64,000 bases of DNA from Lysobacterales bacterium (GCA_002632325.1 NSJK01000011.1:1-64000); one strand, 5' to 3'; positions 26,908 to 38,511 are shown, counted from the stretch's first letter. The notes: a model not told the origin generated them from the letters alone. Made by a program: numbers and translations.

Positions 26908-27154
26908 AGCCGAGCAAGCTCGGCTCTACAAAACCCACCGCCCTGTAGAGCGGAGCTTGCTCCGCTGCCGTGCGCTTCAAGCCGAGCGAGCTCGGCTCTA
27001 CAAAACCCACCGCCCTGTAGAGCGGAGCTTGCTCCGCTCCCGTGCGCTTCAAGCCGAGCAAGCTCGGCTCTACAAAACCCACCACCCGTAGAGCGGAGCT
27101 TGCTCCGCTGCCTTGGCCCTGCGACACGTCGAAGCCGAGCAAGCTCGGCTCTAC
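26908..27154. repeat. GTAGAGC palindrome array between pilC and pilD
   Basis: Alternating palindromes AGCCGAGCAAGCTCGGCT and AGCGGAGCTTGCTCCGCT, each edged by GTAG or CTAC, repeat with a period of about 71 bp (GTAG at 26945, 27017 and 27088). The spacer AAAACCCACC recurs. The array would form strong hairpins in either transcript and could attenuate pilD expression. Confidence 0.88.
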
Positions 27155-27283
27155 AAAAGTGCTGCAAACCGAGCCAATGGCGCGATCTCGCCGGGGTCAC
27201 AGCGCGGCGACGACACGGCTTGGCAAGACCTTCCCTGTAGAATTCCGGCTTCGCCCTTCTTTCGCCCCTGCCGGGGATAACCC

Positions 27284-28171
27284 ATGATCGACGCCGATTG
27301 GTTGCATGTACCCGCCGCGCTGATTTCGCTCACGGGGATCCTCGGACTCCTCGTGGGAAGCTTCCTCAACGTGGTGATCCTGCGCCTGCCCAGACGCCTC
27401 GAGCACGACTGGTGGCAACAGGCGCGCGAAATCCTTGCTGCGGATACCGAAACACCTGCGTCAGACGCAGCATCGACAGCGCCACCCGATCTGGTCTTCA
27501 CCGCCTCGCATTGCCCGACTTGCAAGCACCCGCTTTCGCCGCTCGACAATATCCCGCTGCTCAGTTGGCTCGCGTTGCGCGGACGCTGTCGTTACTGCAA
27601 GGCATCGATTTCCTGGCAGTACCCGCTGGTGGAACTGCTCACCGCCGTCGCCTCGGCCGTGGTCGCGTGGAAATTCGGCTTCGGCTGGCAGCTCGCGGCG
27701 GCGCTGATATTCACCTGGACGCTGATCGCAGCCTCGGGCATCGATGTGCGTACCCAGCTCCTGCCCGACCAGCTCACCTTGCCCTTGCTCTGGCTCGGCC
27801 TGTTGTTGTCGCTGGCGTCGATCTTCGTCGGGCCATCGACGGCAATCATCGGTGCCGCAATCGGCTACCTCAGCCTGTGGAGTGTGTTCTGGCTGTTCAA
27901 GCTCATGACCGGAAAGGAAGGCATGGGTTACGGCGACTTCAAACTGCTCGCCGCGCTCGGCGCCTGGATGGGCGCAACCAGCCTGTTGCCGATCGTGCTG
28001 CTCTCATCGCTGATCGGCGCAATCATCGGCGGCATCGCGCTCGCGGTGCAGGGGCGCGATCGCAGCACGCCGATTCCATTCGGTCCGTTCATCGCCGCTG
28101 CAGGTTGGGCCTGGTTCGTGTTCGGCGACACGCTCGGGGCCTTCTACACGCAGCTGTTCGGGCTGGGTTGA
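27284..28171 (+). CDS. pilD: Prepilin peptidase / N-methyltransferase PilD
   Basis: This 295-residue polytopic aspartyl protease cleaves and N-methylates prepilins, including the pilin at 5347. The N-terminal methyltransferase domain has two zinc-binding CxxC pairs (CPTCKHP and CRYCKAS). The catalytic aspartates are in GIDVRTQLLPD and the invariant GYGDFKLLAALGAW. About eight hydrophobic helices are visible. The start at ATG 27284 is supported by GGGGA upstream. coaE starts 29 bp downstream, so the two are probably in one operon. Confidence 0.97.
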   Translation: MIDADWLHVPAALISLTGILGLLVGSFLNVVILRLPRRLEHDWWQQAREILAADTETPASDAASTAPPDLVFTASHCPTCKHPLSPLDNIPLLSWLALRGRCRYCKASISWQYPLVELLTAVASAVVAWKFGFGWQLAAALIFTWTLIAASGIDVRTQLLPDQLTLPLLWLGLLLSLASIFVGPSTAIIGAAIGYLSLWSVFWLFKLMTGKEGMGYGDFKLLAALGAWMGATSLLPIVLLSSLIGAIIGGIALAVQGRDRSTPIPFGPFIAAAGWAWFVFGDTLGAFYTQLFGLG

Positions 28172-28200
28172 GTCGTGAACTTCGGCTTCGATTCGGGTTC

Positions 28201-28824
28201 ATGAGCAGCCTGCCCTACTCCGTCGCGCTCACTGGCGGCATCGCCAGCGGCAAGTCGACCGTCGCCAAACGCCTAGCCGAGCTGGGCGCCTGGTTTGCCG
28301 ATGCCGATACGGTGGCACGCGAGCTGGTCAAACCAGGAACGCCCGCGCTTGCGGAGATCATCAGGGTATTCGGCGCCGACGTGCTGCATCCCGATGGAAC
28401 GCTCGATCGCCGCGCCCTGCGCGCGGCGATCTTTGCCGATGACGCGGCACGCCAGCGGCTCAATGCAATCCTGCACCCACACATTCGCGCGGCCTTGCAC
28501 GAGCATGTCGCCGCGACACCGCAAGGTCGTTACGCCCTGCTGGCGATTCCCTTGCTGGTTGAGAGTCGCTCGCAGTACGCCTGGGTCAATCGCGTGCTTG
28601 TCGTCGATGCACCGCGTGATCTGCAGATCGCGCGACTGATTGAACGTGATGGCATAACGCTGGCGCTTGCAGAGGCGATGCTCGATGCACAGGCATCAGG
28701 CGAACAGCGGCTCGCGATTGCCAACGACGTGATCCGCAACTCGGGCGCACTGGCCGACCTGGATCACGAGGTGCATGCCCTGCACGCCCGCTACAGCAGA
28801 TTGGCGGGGCAACGCTCACCGTGA
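28201..28824 (+). CDS. coaE: Dephospho-CoA kinase
   Basis: This 207-residue P-loop kinase performs the last step of coenzyme A synthesis, phosphorylating the ribose 3'-hydroxyl of dephospho-CoA. The P-loop GGIASGKST is at about 12-20, DADTVAREL binds substrate, and the lid region IPLLVES and DAPRDLQIARLIERDG follow. ATG at 28201 gives the standard length (about 200). The longer open frame lies across pilD. The pilB-pilC-pilD-coaE order is standard in gammaproteobacteria. A diverged copy of its last 204 bp is found at 31425. Confidence 0.95.
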   Translation: MSSLPYSVALTGGIASGKSTVAKRLAELGAWFADADTVARELVKPGTPALAEIIRVFGADVLHPDGTLDRRALRAAIFADDAARQRLNAILHPHIRAALHEHVAATPQGRYALLAIPLLVESRSQYAWVNRVLVVDAPRDLQIARLIERDGITLALAEAMLDAQASGEQRLAIANDVIRNSGALADLDHEVHALHARYSRLAGQRSP

Positions 28825-28834
28825 GAGCCAACGC

Positions 28835-28982
28835 AGCGGAGCAAGCTCCGCTCTACGGGTGGTGGGTTTTGTAGAGCCGAGCTCGCTCGGCTTAGGGCGC
28901 ACGGGAGCGGAGCAAGCTCCGCTCTACAGGGGCGATGGGGCCGCGTCTTTCGGTGATTTGTAGAGCCGAGATTGCTCGGCTC
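28835..28982. repeat. GTAGAGC palindromes after coaE
   Basis: Four palindromes of the AGCGGAGC/AGCCGAGC family lie in 150 bp, separated by spacers such as GGTGATTTGTAGAGCCGAG. The order and spacers match those after the coaE remnant (31639-31849), so this block belongs to the long direct repeat that flanks the islet at 29015-31424. Confidence 0.85.
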
Positions 28983-28988
28983 GAGCGC

Positions 28989-29020
28989 CTACCAAAGTCC
29001 ACGGCGGGCGTCGCATTCAA
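28989..29020 (-). pseudogene. 3'-end remnant of the mutT-thiE gene
   Basis: On the minus strand this reads ...ARRGLW and a TAG stop, matching the end of the intact gene at 31895 (...ASHGLW, TAG). About 30 of 37 bases around the stop agree, including GCGCCTACCAAAG on the plus strand. Similarity ends after about 12 codons. The remnant makes sense only as the left half of a duplicated coaE-mutT junction. Confidence 0.6.
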
Positions 29021-29096
29021 AGCGGGGGAAAATTCGCTCATGGAAACCATTCACGACAATGCCTTGCACGCAGGTCGTCTGCCAAGTGCATTGGAA

Positions 29097-29393
29097 TCAT
29101 GTCAATGGATCGACCAGAATCGACGAAGTAAACTTCGCGACCTCATCCTTTGCTATGCCAGCCTCCGTGAGGCTTGACCGCAAGGACTGTAGGAATACCG
29201 CACGTCGATAGACATTGAGCCTTTCCTTGCTCTCGAACTCTCGCACTTTTTCCAACAGCTTCGCCCGACGCTGCTCACGCCGTTCTTTCGAATCTTGCCG
29301 CAGGTCAGCGGACTTCTTCATGCGCACGTACTCGCCACTGATTTCAGAAGCGAATTCTCGAACCCTGCCGGTTTCAAACCACTTGAGCACCAT
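29097..29393 (-). CDS. Small conserved-looking protein of unknown function
   Basis: A 98-residue, highly charged, mostly helical protein with a central basic stretch (SADLRQDSKERREQRRAKLL) and no membrane segment, cysteine or known motif. AGGT lies 5 bases before the ATG. Base use here looks less GC-rich than in coaE or secA, as in the adjacent O-GlcNAc-transferase-like gene, which is transcribed divergently. Coding status is supported by codon-like third positions and the ribosome site, not by homology. I do not recognise it and assign no function. Confidence 0.55.
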   Translation of the reverse strand: MVLKWFETGRVREFASEISGEYVRMKKSADLRQDSKERREQRRAKLLEKVREFESKERLNVYRRAVFLQSLRSSLTEAGIAKDEVAKFTSSILVDPLT

Positions 29394-29478
29394 TGCACCT
29401 GATTTTTTCGTGTGGCATCGTCAAACAGTCACGCTCGTTCAAGCCTAGCAGATCACTCCTTCGTCGGGCACGGATTCC

Positions 29479-31389
29479 ATGTCCCTTTTCAAGCAAATCT
29501 GGCAGGCGCGCAGGGCAGTTGCAACGCCGTCCAGCACTGACGCGCTCGCCAGAGCAGATACCTTGATTCGCGAAGGCCATCCGCTTGAGGATGCTGGCGA
29601 TTTCGATGCCGCACGCAAGCGCTATCAGGATGCGTTATCTGTGGCGCCGGATTATTGGCGCACCCACCTCAATCTGGGCAACCTCCATCGCGCGCTGTTG
29701 CAGCCTCACGATGCAATCCGCTGCTACGAGCGCGCCATCGAACTTGCGCCGCATGAGGCGAACAGTCACCTCAACCTCGGTAATGCGTTCATGGACGCGG
29801 GAAAGGCGTCCGAAGCCGCCGCCAGCTATGAGGAAGCTGCAAGGCTTCGAAACGATTGGGCCGCCCCTTGGCTGGGCTACGCAAGCGCTATCGCCCCAAC
29901 CGATTCGAGTGCGGCAGAGGCTGCCCTCCGAAGAGCGGCTTCAATTGACCCAAATGATGGCGCAATCGCGGCTAGACTTGGAATTCTGCTTGCCAACGCG
30001 GGGCGACAAGACGAGGCCGAAGCACTGATTTCCGCATCGCTTGAGCGCTTGCCAGCGTCCTTCGCGCTGCTCATCACGCAAGCCGGATTCTGCAGCAAGG
30101 CCGGTGACCCGGCGGGCGCGGTTGACGCCTACCGTAGGGCCTTGGCGCTGAAGCCCGATCATTGGGAGGCTTGGAGCGCCTACCTTTTTGTTTCGAACTT
30201 TCTCCCCGATGTCGACACCTCCACCCTTTTCACCGAGCACCTGCGTTTTGGCCAACACATTGCCAGAATCATCCGCCCCAACCCGGCCGGAGTCGAGGGT
30301 GACAAGGCAAAACGCCTCCGTATTGCCTATCTGTCCCCGGACTTCCGTGCCCATCCTGTAGCCAACTTCGTTGCTCCGGTCCTGCGTCACCACGACAGAA
30401 CCCGGTTTGAGATTCATTGCTTTCAGTTGAACCGGCAAGCAGATGCAATCACGGCGCAGCTCAAGAACCTCACTCAACATTGGCACGAAGCATTCGATTT
30501 GAACGATGTGCAGCTGGACCAGCGACTGCGCGACAACGGCATCGACATTCTCGTGGACCTCGCTGGTCACACCACCGGCAACCGGCTTCCGGTGTTGGCG
30601 CGAAAGCCCGTACCCCTGCAGTTCACCTGGCTCGGATACCTTTGCACCACGGGACTGGACACGATCGACTTTCGACTCTGTGACGCGGTTACTGATCCCG
30701 CCGGTGCCGCAGGCGGCAGCGAGCAGCTTGTCCGCTTGCCACATACGCAATGGTGCTATGAGCCGCTACGAGCCCTGCCTGCGATCAGCGAATCCCCTTT
30801 CACCCGAAATGGATTCTTGACGTTCGGCTCGTTCAATCAGGGCGCCAAACTCAATCCGATACTGATGCATCATTGGGCGTCAATCCTCAATCAATTGCCA
30901 GCCAGCCGCATTCGCTTTGTCGGAATTGAGCAAGAGCGCCTGATCAAAACCATCTTCGACGTTCTTGCCGAGAGCGGCATCAACGAAGACCGCATAGACA
31001 TTCTTGGGCGAATCCCCACACACGAATACATGAACGCGTTCAACGCTGTTGATGTCGCGCTTGACACGCATCCCTACAGCGGCGCCACAACGACCTGCGA
31101 TGCCTTGATCATGGGGGTGCCGGTCATCACTGCGCTTGGTCCGCGCGGCATCATGCGCAGCACGGCAAGCCTGCTGACCGCATGCGGACTCGAAGAATGG
31201 ATCGCCCCATCGCTGGCCGAGTATGCTCAGACGGCGGTTGCGAGGGTCACCGATTTGAGCGCACTTGCCCAGCTTCGCTCAAGCCTGCGCGATCGCTTGA
31301 TCAATTCCCCCGTGATGGATGGCGCCACGTTCACGCGCGCACTCGAGACGGCATTCCGCGATGCTTGGACAACGCGGATCGCGGGTTGA
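29479..31389 (+). CDS. TPR / O-GlcNAc-transferase-like (GT41) protein
   Basis: This 636-residue soluble protein has TPR repeats from about 25 to 230 (for example THLNLGNLHRALLQPHDAIR and SHLNLGNAFMDAGKASEAAA) followed by the catalytic half of the SPINDLY/OGT family. LRIAYLSPDFRAHPVANFVA, DILVDLAGHT, PVPLQFTWLGY and the C-terminal DVALDTHPYSGATTTCDALI with MGVPVIT are characteristic. It probably transfers a sugar to Ser/Thr of a protein or to another acceptor; bacterial members are mostly uncharacterised, though some modify flagellin or adhesins. It is flanked by duplicated coaE and mutT ends, so it was probably gained by insertion. Confidence 0.88.
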   Translation: MSLFKQIWQARRAVATPSSTDALARADTLIREGHPLEDAGDFDAARKRYQDALSVAPDYWRTHLNLGNLHRALLQPHDAIRCYERAIELAPHEANSHLNLGNAFMDAGKASEAAASYEEAARLRNDWAAPWLGYASAIAPTDSSAAEAALRRAASIDPNDGAIAARLGILLANAGRQDEAEALISASLERLPASFALLITQAGFCSKAGDPAGAVDAYRRALALKPDHWEAWSAYLFVSNFLPDVDTSTLFTEHLRFGQHIARIIRPNPAGVEGDKAKRLRIAYLSPDFRAHPVANFVAPVLRHHDRTRFEIHCFQLNRQADAITAQLKNLTQHWHEAFDLNDVQLDQRLRDNGIDILVDLAGHTTGNRLPVLARKPVPLQFTWLGYLCTTGLDTIDFRLCDAVTDPAGAAGGSEQLVRLPHTQWCYEPLRALPAISESPFTRNGFLTFGSFNQGAKLNPILMHHWASILNQLPASRIRFVGIEQERLIKTIFDVLAESGINEDRIDILGRIPTHEYMNAFNAVDVALDTHPYSGATTTCDALIMGVPVITALGPRGIMRSTASLLTACGLEEWIAPSLAEYAQTAVARVTDLSALAQLRSSLRDRLINSPVMDGATFTRALETAFRDAWTTRIAG

Positions 31390-31424
31390 CGTTTGCCGAC
31401 AGATCGGGGCATTCGCGGCGCAAA

Positions 31425-31628
31425 CTGCAGCTTGCGCGCCTGCTTGCGCGCGATGGCATCGCACCGGAACTCGCCGAGGCGATGCTGGACGCGCAGGCCA
31501 CACGCGAGCAGCGTCTGGCGATCGCTGATGATGTGGTACGCAATGAGGGTTCGCTCGCAGTGCTCGATGACACCGTGCGGGCACTTCACGAACGCTACAG
31601 CGCGTTTGCGAGGCAGCGCTTACCGTGA
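31425..31628 (+). pseudogene. Diverged 3' fragment of coaE
   Basis: These 204 bp translate to LQLARLLARDG followed by an AEAMLDAQA segment and end QRLP, aligning without gaps to the last 204 bp of coaE at 28621-28824 (LQIARLIERDG...QRSP). The DNA identity is only about 70% by eye, so this is not a recent copy. There is no start codon or P-loop; the fragment begins 35 bp after the OGT-like gene stops. It is the right-hand half of the direct repeat bracketing the islet. Confidence 0.85.
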
Positions 31629-31638
31629 GTGCCAGGGC

Positions 31639-31849
31639 AGCGGAGCAAGCTCCGCTCTACGGGTGGTGGGTCTTGTAGAGCCGAGCTTGCTCGGCTTGCG
31701 GCGTGGCAACGGGCGAAAAACGCAGCGGAGCAAGCTCCGCTCTACGGGTGGGATGGGACCACGCCTTCGGGTGATTTGTAGAGCCGAGCTTGCTCGGCTT
31801 GCGGCGTGGCAACGGGGCAAAAAACGCAGCGGAGCGAGCTCCGCTCTAC
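31639..31849. repeat. GTAGAGC palindromes after the coaE fragment
   Basis: Five palindromes of the AGCGGAGC/AGCCGAGC family, including GGTGATTTGTAGAGCCGAG as in the block at 28835. This copy has one extra pair of units (TTGCGGCGTGGCAACGGG spacer used twice). The remainder of 31629-31894 holds no gene I can support. Confidence 0.87.
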
Positions 31850-31894
31850 GGTATGGCGCGGCTCCGCTCGACGAGATGCGGCAGGCTCGGGCGC

Positions 31895-32842
31895 CTACCA
31901 AAGGCCGTGGCTGGCGGCGATACCCTGCGCACCGGCCATCTGCGCGGTGTCGAGGTCGTCACTCTCCAAATTGCCGCAGGCATAGACGGGCAGCGTGGCA
32001 GCGCTGATGCGCGCTTCGAAACCTTCCCAGCCCATGGCATCGGCCATGGGCGCATCGGCCGGCGCGTAGATCGGGCCGAGCGTGGCAAAGTCGGCGCCAA
32101 GGCTGGTCGCATGATCGAGTTGCGTGGCGTCGTGGCAGGCGACGCCGATGCGGAAACCCTCCGGCAATGGGCGGCATGCGCAACTCGCGGCTACGGACGG
32201 CGACAGGTAGACACCATCGAGCCCGAGGATGGCTGCGAGCTGCGCGTCGTCGGCAAGCAGCAGTTGCACGCCATTGGCTTGGCAGATCGCATGCGCGTGG
32301 CGCGCGACAGCGGCGAGCGCGGAACGCGGCCAGCCGGGCTGATCCAGCGCGATCATGCCGACACCGCGCGTGCAGGCGCGCTCGATGTCGGCCAGCAGGG
32401 CGTCGCTGCGCCCTTGCTCAAATTCGGGCGTGATCAGGAATCGACTTGGCAGACGCAGTGCCAGCACGGCTGGCCGGTCGGCGGCGGGCATGCTGACGCG
32501 ATCCAGATCAGCGAGCAGGGCCCAGGCCAGGCGCTGGCCTTCGCGTGCTTCGGGCCGACCCGACCACGCCGACACGCGCCAGACATCGAGCACGATGCGC
32601 TTGTCTCCGTAGTCGTGCGGCACGCGGATCAAGGGGCGCGCCGATTCGATGACGATGCCCAGTTCCTCGCGCAGCTCGCGCGCGAGCGCATCCACGGGGA
32701 CTTCGCCGGGTTCGCTCTTGCCGCCCGGAAACTCCCAGGCGCCGGCCAAATGACGGCCGGGCGGGCGCTGCGCGAGCAGCACGCGCCCCTGCGCGTCCAG
32801 GATGACGCCGGCAACGACGGCAAGGGGCGTCGCTGAGGGCAT
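31895..32842 (-). CDS. mutT: Nudix hydrolase (MutT) fused to a thiamine-phosphate-synthase-like domain
   Basis: This is a 315-residue fusion. Residues 5-130 are a MutT-type Nudix domain with the box G-x5-E-x7-R-E-L-R-E-E-L-G (GGKSEPGE...LARELREELGI), which in MutT removes 8-oxo-dGTP. Residues 130-315 resemble ThiE: LITPEF, VQLLLADDAQLA, GVYLS and LGADFATLGPIYAP. The fusion is common in gammaproteobacteria, and its ThiE half is generally thought not to make thiamine phosphate. Its start is 18 bp after secA, so it is the distal gene of a secA operon. Part of its 3' end is duplicated at 28989. Confidence 0.92.
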   Translation of the reverse strand: MPSATPLAVVAGVILDAQGRVLLAQRPPGRHLAGAWEFPGGKSEPGEVPVDALARELREELGIVIESARPLIRVPHDYGDKRIVLDVWRVSAWSGRPEAREGQRLAWALLADLDRVSMPAADRPAVLALRLPSRFLITPEFEQGRSDALLADIERACTRGVGMIALDQPGWPRSALAAVARHAHAICQANGVQLLLADDAQLAAILGLDGVYLSPSVAASCACRPLPEGFRIGVACHDATQLDHATSLGADFATLGPIYAPADAPMADAMGWEGFEARISAATLPVYACGNLESDDLDTAQMAGAQGIAASHGLW

Positions 32843-32860
32843 CTGCGGTGCGTCCTCAGC

Positions 32861-35623
<2,763 letters not shown>

Positions 35624-35861
35624 GGAAGGTCTTCAATTGGGGATTCGGGAGTGCGGCGCACGGGCACGCCCGCATGGCGCGCCCGAGCTTCGCGGGCCGC
35701 GCGCAGCCGATGCCCCGACAGATGGGGTTGGCGCGACACGGGGCGGCACGAGGCCAAGCTGCCGATGATACGGCGGCCGGGCCCGATTACCAAGGAAATG
35801 GGTGACGAAGGAGGTCTTTCAAGACGTGTTGCACTCGGGTTTCACGTCCGGGAACACCACG

Positions 35862-35887
35862 CAAACGGCCCGCCGGTGGCGGGCCGT
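35862..35887 (-). terminator. Intrinsic terminator after the M23 peptidase gene
   Basis: A perfect 10-bp stem ACGGCCCGCC/GGCGGGCCGT with a 3-base loop (35865-35887) lies 24 bp beyond the M23 stop and is followed on the minus strand by TTTGCG. The T run is short, so termination may be incomplete. Between this and secA (35624-35861) I see no gene. Confidence 0.7.
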
Positions 35888-35910
35888 CAGGATCATCGGC
35901 AGGGTGGTGC

Positions 35911-36855
35911 TTACAGGACCTGTGTCGAACGCACGTTGTTCACGTAGGCCATCGGGTTGACCGCGCGGCCGTTGTGCCAGACCTCGAAATGGCAGTGATA
36001 GCCGGTCGAGCGCCCGGTCGAGCCGACCGCCGCGATGGTCTCGCCGGCGCGCACACGCTGACCTACCGTGACATCGAGCGAACGATTGTGGGCGTAGCGC
36101 GTCATGTAGCCGTTGCCGTGGTCGATCTCGACGACATTGCCATAGCCGTTTCGAATGCCGGCAAAGGTGACGACGCCACCGGCGACCGCCATCACGGCAG
36201 AACCGGCCGGGGCCGAGAAATCGACACCCAGATGCGTAGCCTGATGGCCGTCGAACGGATCGGCGCGACCGCCAAAGCCCGAGGAAATGTAGCCCTGCGC
36301 CACCGGCATGCCGGTTGGCAGAAGCGCGCGGTCGATCTTCTGATCGCGCAGCAGGCCTTCGAGCATGTCGAGCTGGGTCTGTTGGCTGTCGAAGGCCAGT
36401 CGCAACCGGTCGATGCCATCCTGCAAGGGCAAGGGAGCGCCGCCGCCACTGGCGGCATCTTCGGGACCACCCATCGCCGGCTCGGCAGCGAAATCGAATT
36501 CGCCATCATCGAGCTTGCCGATCTGGGCCAGACGAGCGCCCACGGCGTTGAGGCGTGTCGCCTGCGCCTGCAGCTGACCGAGCTGGACTGACAGCGCATC
36601 GAGATTTCGGCGCGAATTGGCACCGAGCGCATCGAGTTCGTGCCGCTGCGTGTCGAGCGTCGTGCGCATCGCATCGAGCGCGCGCCATTCGCGCGCATGC
36701 GAGGTGCCGGCCCACAGGCCGATGGCGACACCCACACCGATGAACAAGGACATGCAGGCTGCCGCTGCACCCAGCAGCAACAAGCGGCCGCGACGCGCGC
36801 CCAGGTCAAATCGCCACGGCGGCGTCGAGGTATTGCGGAGGATGATAATGTTCAT
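35911..36855 (-). CDS. M23 (LytM-type) zinc endopeptidase, membrane-anchored
   Basis: This 314-residue protein has an N-terminal membrane anchor (about 24-50), a coiled-coil periplasmic stretch (55-115 and 145-172) and a C-terminal LytM domain from about 180. The zinc ligands are intact: His208 and Asp212 in HLGVDF, and His287 and His289 in HCHFEV. It should therefore cut peptidoglycan cross-bridges, unlike EnvC or NlpD, which lack these ligands. It is divergent from dciA with only 24 bp between the starts, so at least one promoter must lie in the other gene. Confidence 0.9.
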   Translation of the reverse strand: MNIIILRNTSTPPWRFDLGARRGRLLLLGAAAACMSLFIGVGVAIGLWAGTSHAREWRALDAMRTTLDTQRHELDALGANSRRNLDALSVQLGQLQAQATRLNAVGARLAQIGKLDDGEFDFAAEPAMGGPEDAASGGGAPLPLQDGIDRLRLAFDSQQTQLDMLEGLLRDQKIDRALLPTGMPVAQGYISSGFGGRADPFDGHQATHLGVDFSAPAGSAVMAVAGGVVTFAGIRNGYGNVVEIDHGNGYMTRYAHNRSLDVTVGQRVRAGETIAAVGSTGRSTGYHCHFEVWHNGRAVNPMAYVNNVRSTQVL

Positions 36856-36879
36856 GGCCGTTACGGATTCCTGCTGGTC

Positions 36880-37362
36880 ATGTCATCCAATCGTTCACGT
36901 CCAACCTCGCACGCGCCGTCTCCTCGGCTCGCGAAAGAGTGCGTCACCCTCGGCGCGATCGCTCAACGCGCGCACGCCCTGGATACGCTGGACCAACGAT
37001 TGCGTCGGTTGTTGCCCGCAACGGTCGCCCGCGAGACACGTCTCGCAGACGTCCGCCAGGGGCGGCTCGTCTTTCTGGCTTCCAGTCCGATCTGGGCCAG
37101 CCGACTGCGCCTGCATGAGGCAGAGCTGTTGGCCGATGCCCGCCACGCCATTGGCGAGGTGATCGAACGTTTTGCCGTGAAAGTGGCCTCTTTGCCGACT
37201 GTTCCCCCGAACCCGACAAAGTCTGCACCGCTTTCTGCCACCGCCGCACGCCATTTGCGTGCTGCGGCAACCGTCCTTGAAGACCCGCAACTGCGAGCCG
37301 TGTTGCTCGAAATGGCTTCCTGTGCCGACAAGAATCCATCGCAGGCGTCCGAGGATCCGTGA
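36880..37362 (+). CDS. dciA: DciA (DUF721), helicase-loading factor
   Basis: This 160-residue protein contains a DUF721 domain at about 25-100 (LRRLLPATVARETRLADVRQ, LVFLASSPIWASRLRLHEAE), the pattern of DciA, which loads replicative helicase DnaB in bacteria without DnaC. The C-terminal third is low in complexity and probably disordered. The start is ATG at 36880; longer frames upstream lie inside the M23 gene. It is convergent with lpxC. A place between lpxC and an M23 gene is typical for xanthomonads. Confidence 0.88.
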   Translation: MSSNRSRPTSHAPSPRLAKECVTLGAIAQRAHALDTLDQRLRRLLPATVARETRLADVRQGRLVFLASSPIWASRLRLHEAELLADARHAIGEVIERFAVKVASLPTVPPNPTKSAPLSATAARHLRAAATVLEDPQLRAVLLEMASCADKNPSQASEDP

Positions 37363-37452
37363 CGCCATCGATGGTTTGACATCTATTACCGCAACGACGC
37401 GATCGCGCCGCCTGTTGCCTGCCCGCCGACCAGCGGCAGGATCACGCCCTGC

Positions 37453-38364
37453 TCAGACTGCCTGCGCCGGATGGACGTAGGAGATCGGAGCCGATGCTTC
37501 ATCCTCGAAGCTGACTTCTTCCCAGGCTGCCGCATCGGCGAGCAGCGTTCGCAACAACTTGTTGTTGAGCTCGTGACCCGACTTGTAGCCATAGAACGCG
37601 CCAATCAGGCTATGGCCGAGCAGGTACAGGTCACCGATTGCATCAAGAATCTTGTGCTTGACGAATTCGTCCTCGTAGCGCAGACCGTCCTCGTTGAGTA
37701 CGCGGTAGTCATCGAGCACGATCGCGTTGTCCATCGAGCCGCCCAGCGCCAGGTTGCGCTCACGCAGATACTCGATGTCGCGCATGAAGCCGAAGGTACG
37801 CGCGCGGCTGACTTCCTTGACGAACGAGGTCGTGGAGAAGTCGATCTCGCTGGTCGAGGTACGCTTGGTGAACATCGGATGGTTGAAATCGATCGAGAAA
37901 CCGACCTTGAAGCCATCGAAAGGCTCGAACCGCGCCCACTTGTCGCCGTCGCGCACGGTCACCGATTTCTTGATGCGAATGAAGCGCTTGGCCTTGGCCT
38001 GCTCCTCGATTCCGGCTGATTGCAGCAGGAACACGAAGGGTCCGGCGCTGCCGTCCATGATCGGCACCTCGGGCGCCGACAGGTCGACATGGGCATTGTC
38101 GATACCCAGACCCGCCATCGCCGACAGCAAGTGCTCGATCGTGGCGATGCGTACATCGCCCTTGACCAAGGTCGTGGACAGTCGGGTGTCGCCGACGTTT
38201 TCGCAACAGGAGCGGATATCAACCGGATTGGGCAGGTCGACTCGGCGGAACACGATGCCGGTATCGACCGCTGCGGGTCGCAAGGTCATGTACACCTTGT
38301 CGCCCGTGTGGAGACCCACGCCCGTCGCTCTGATGGTGTTCTTGAGCGTGCGTTGCCTGATCAT
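37453..38364 (-). CDS. lpxC: UDP-3-O-acyl-N-acetylglucosamine deacetylase LpxC
   Basis: This 303-residue enzyme catalyses the committed step of lipid A synthesis. Zinc ligands are His78 in IEHLLSA, His237 and Asp241 in [10 protein letters not shown]; catalytic His264 lies in GHELNNKLL, and Glu77 precedes the first ligand. The length matches E. coli LpxC (305). ATG at 38364 has an A-rich sequence rather than a Shine-Dalgarno site in front (CATAAAAAATG), which suggests weak or regulated translation. It follows ftsZ in the same direction, beyond a strong terminator. Confidence 0.98.
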   Translation of the reverse strand: MIRQRTLKNTIRATGVGLHTGDKVYMTLRPAAVDTGIVFRRVDLPNPVDIRSCCENVGDTRLSTTLVKGDVRIATIEHLLSAMAGLGIDNAHVDLSAPEVPIMDGSAGPFVFLLQSAGIEEQAKAKRFIRIKKSVTVRDGDKWARFEPFDGFKVGFSIDFNHPMFTKRTSTSEIDFSTTSFVKEVSRARTFGFMRDIEYLRERNLALGGSMDNAIVLDDYRVLNEDGLRYEDEFVKHKILDAIGDLYLLGHSLIGAFYGYKSGHELNNKLLRTLLADAAAWEEVSFEDEASAPISYVHPAQAV

Positions 38365-38511
38365 TTTTTATGTGTAACCCCGGGGCTGGAGCTGACAAAA
38401 CGCCGCGAGGTTAGCACAGGCCCGGACGGGCGGAAAAGTAAACCGATGTATGCAGCCGACAATCTGTCGCTATTTTGCAACAGCGGCAGGCCGGCAAGAC
38501 GTGATGGCGAG

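Noticed and set aside
31393..32007. 204-codon open frame over the REP block
   Set aside because: It spans the coaE fragment in a wrong frame, palindromes and antisense mutT, with no domain.
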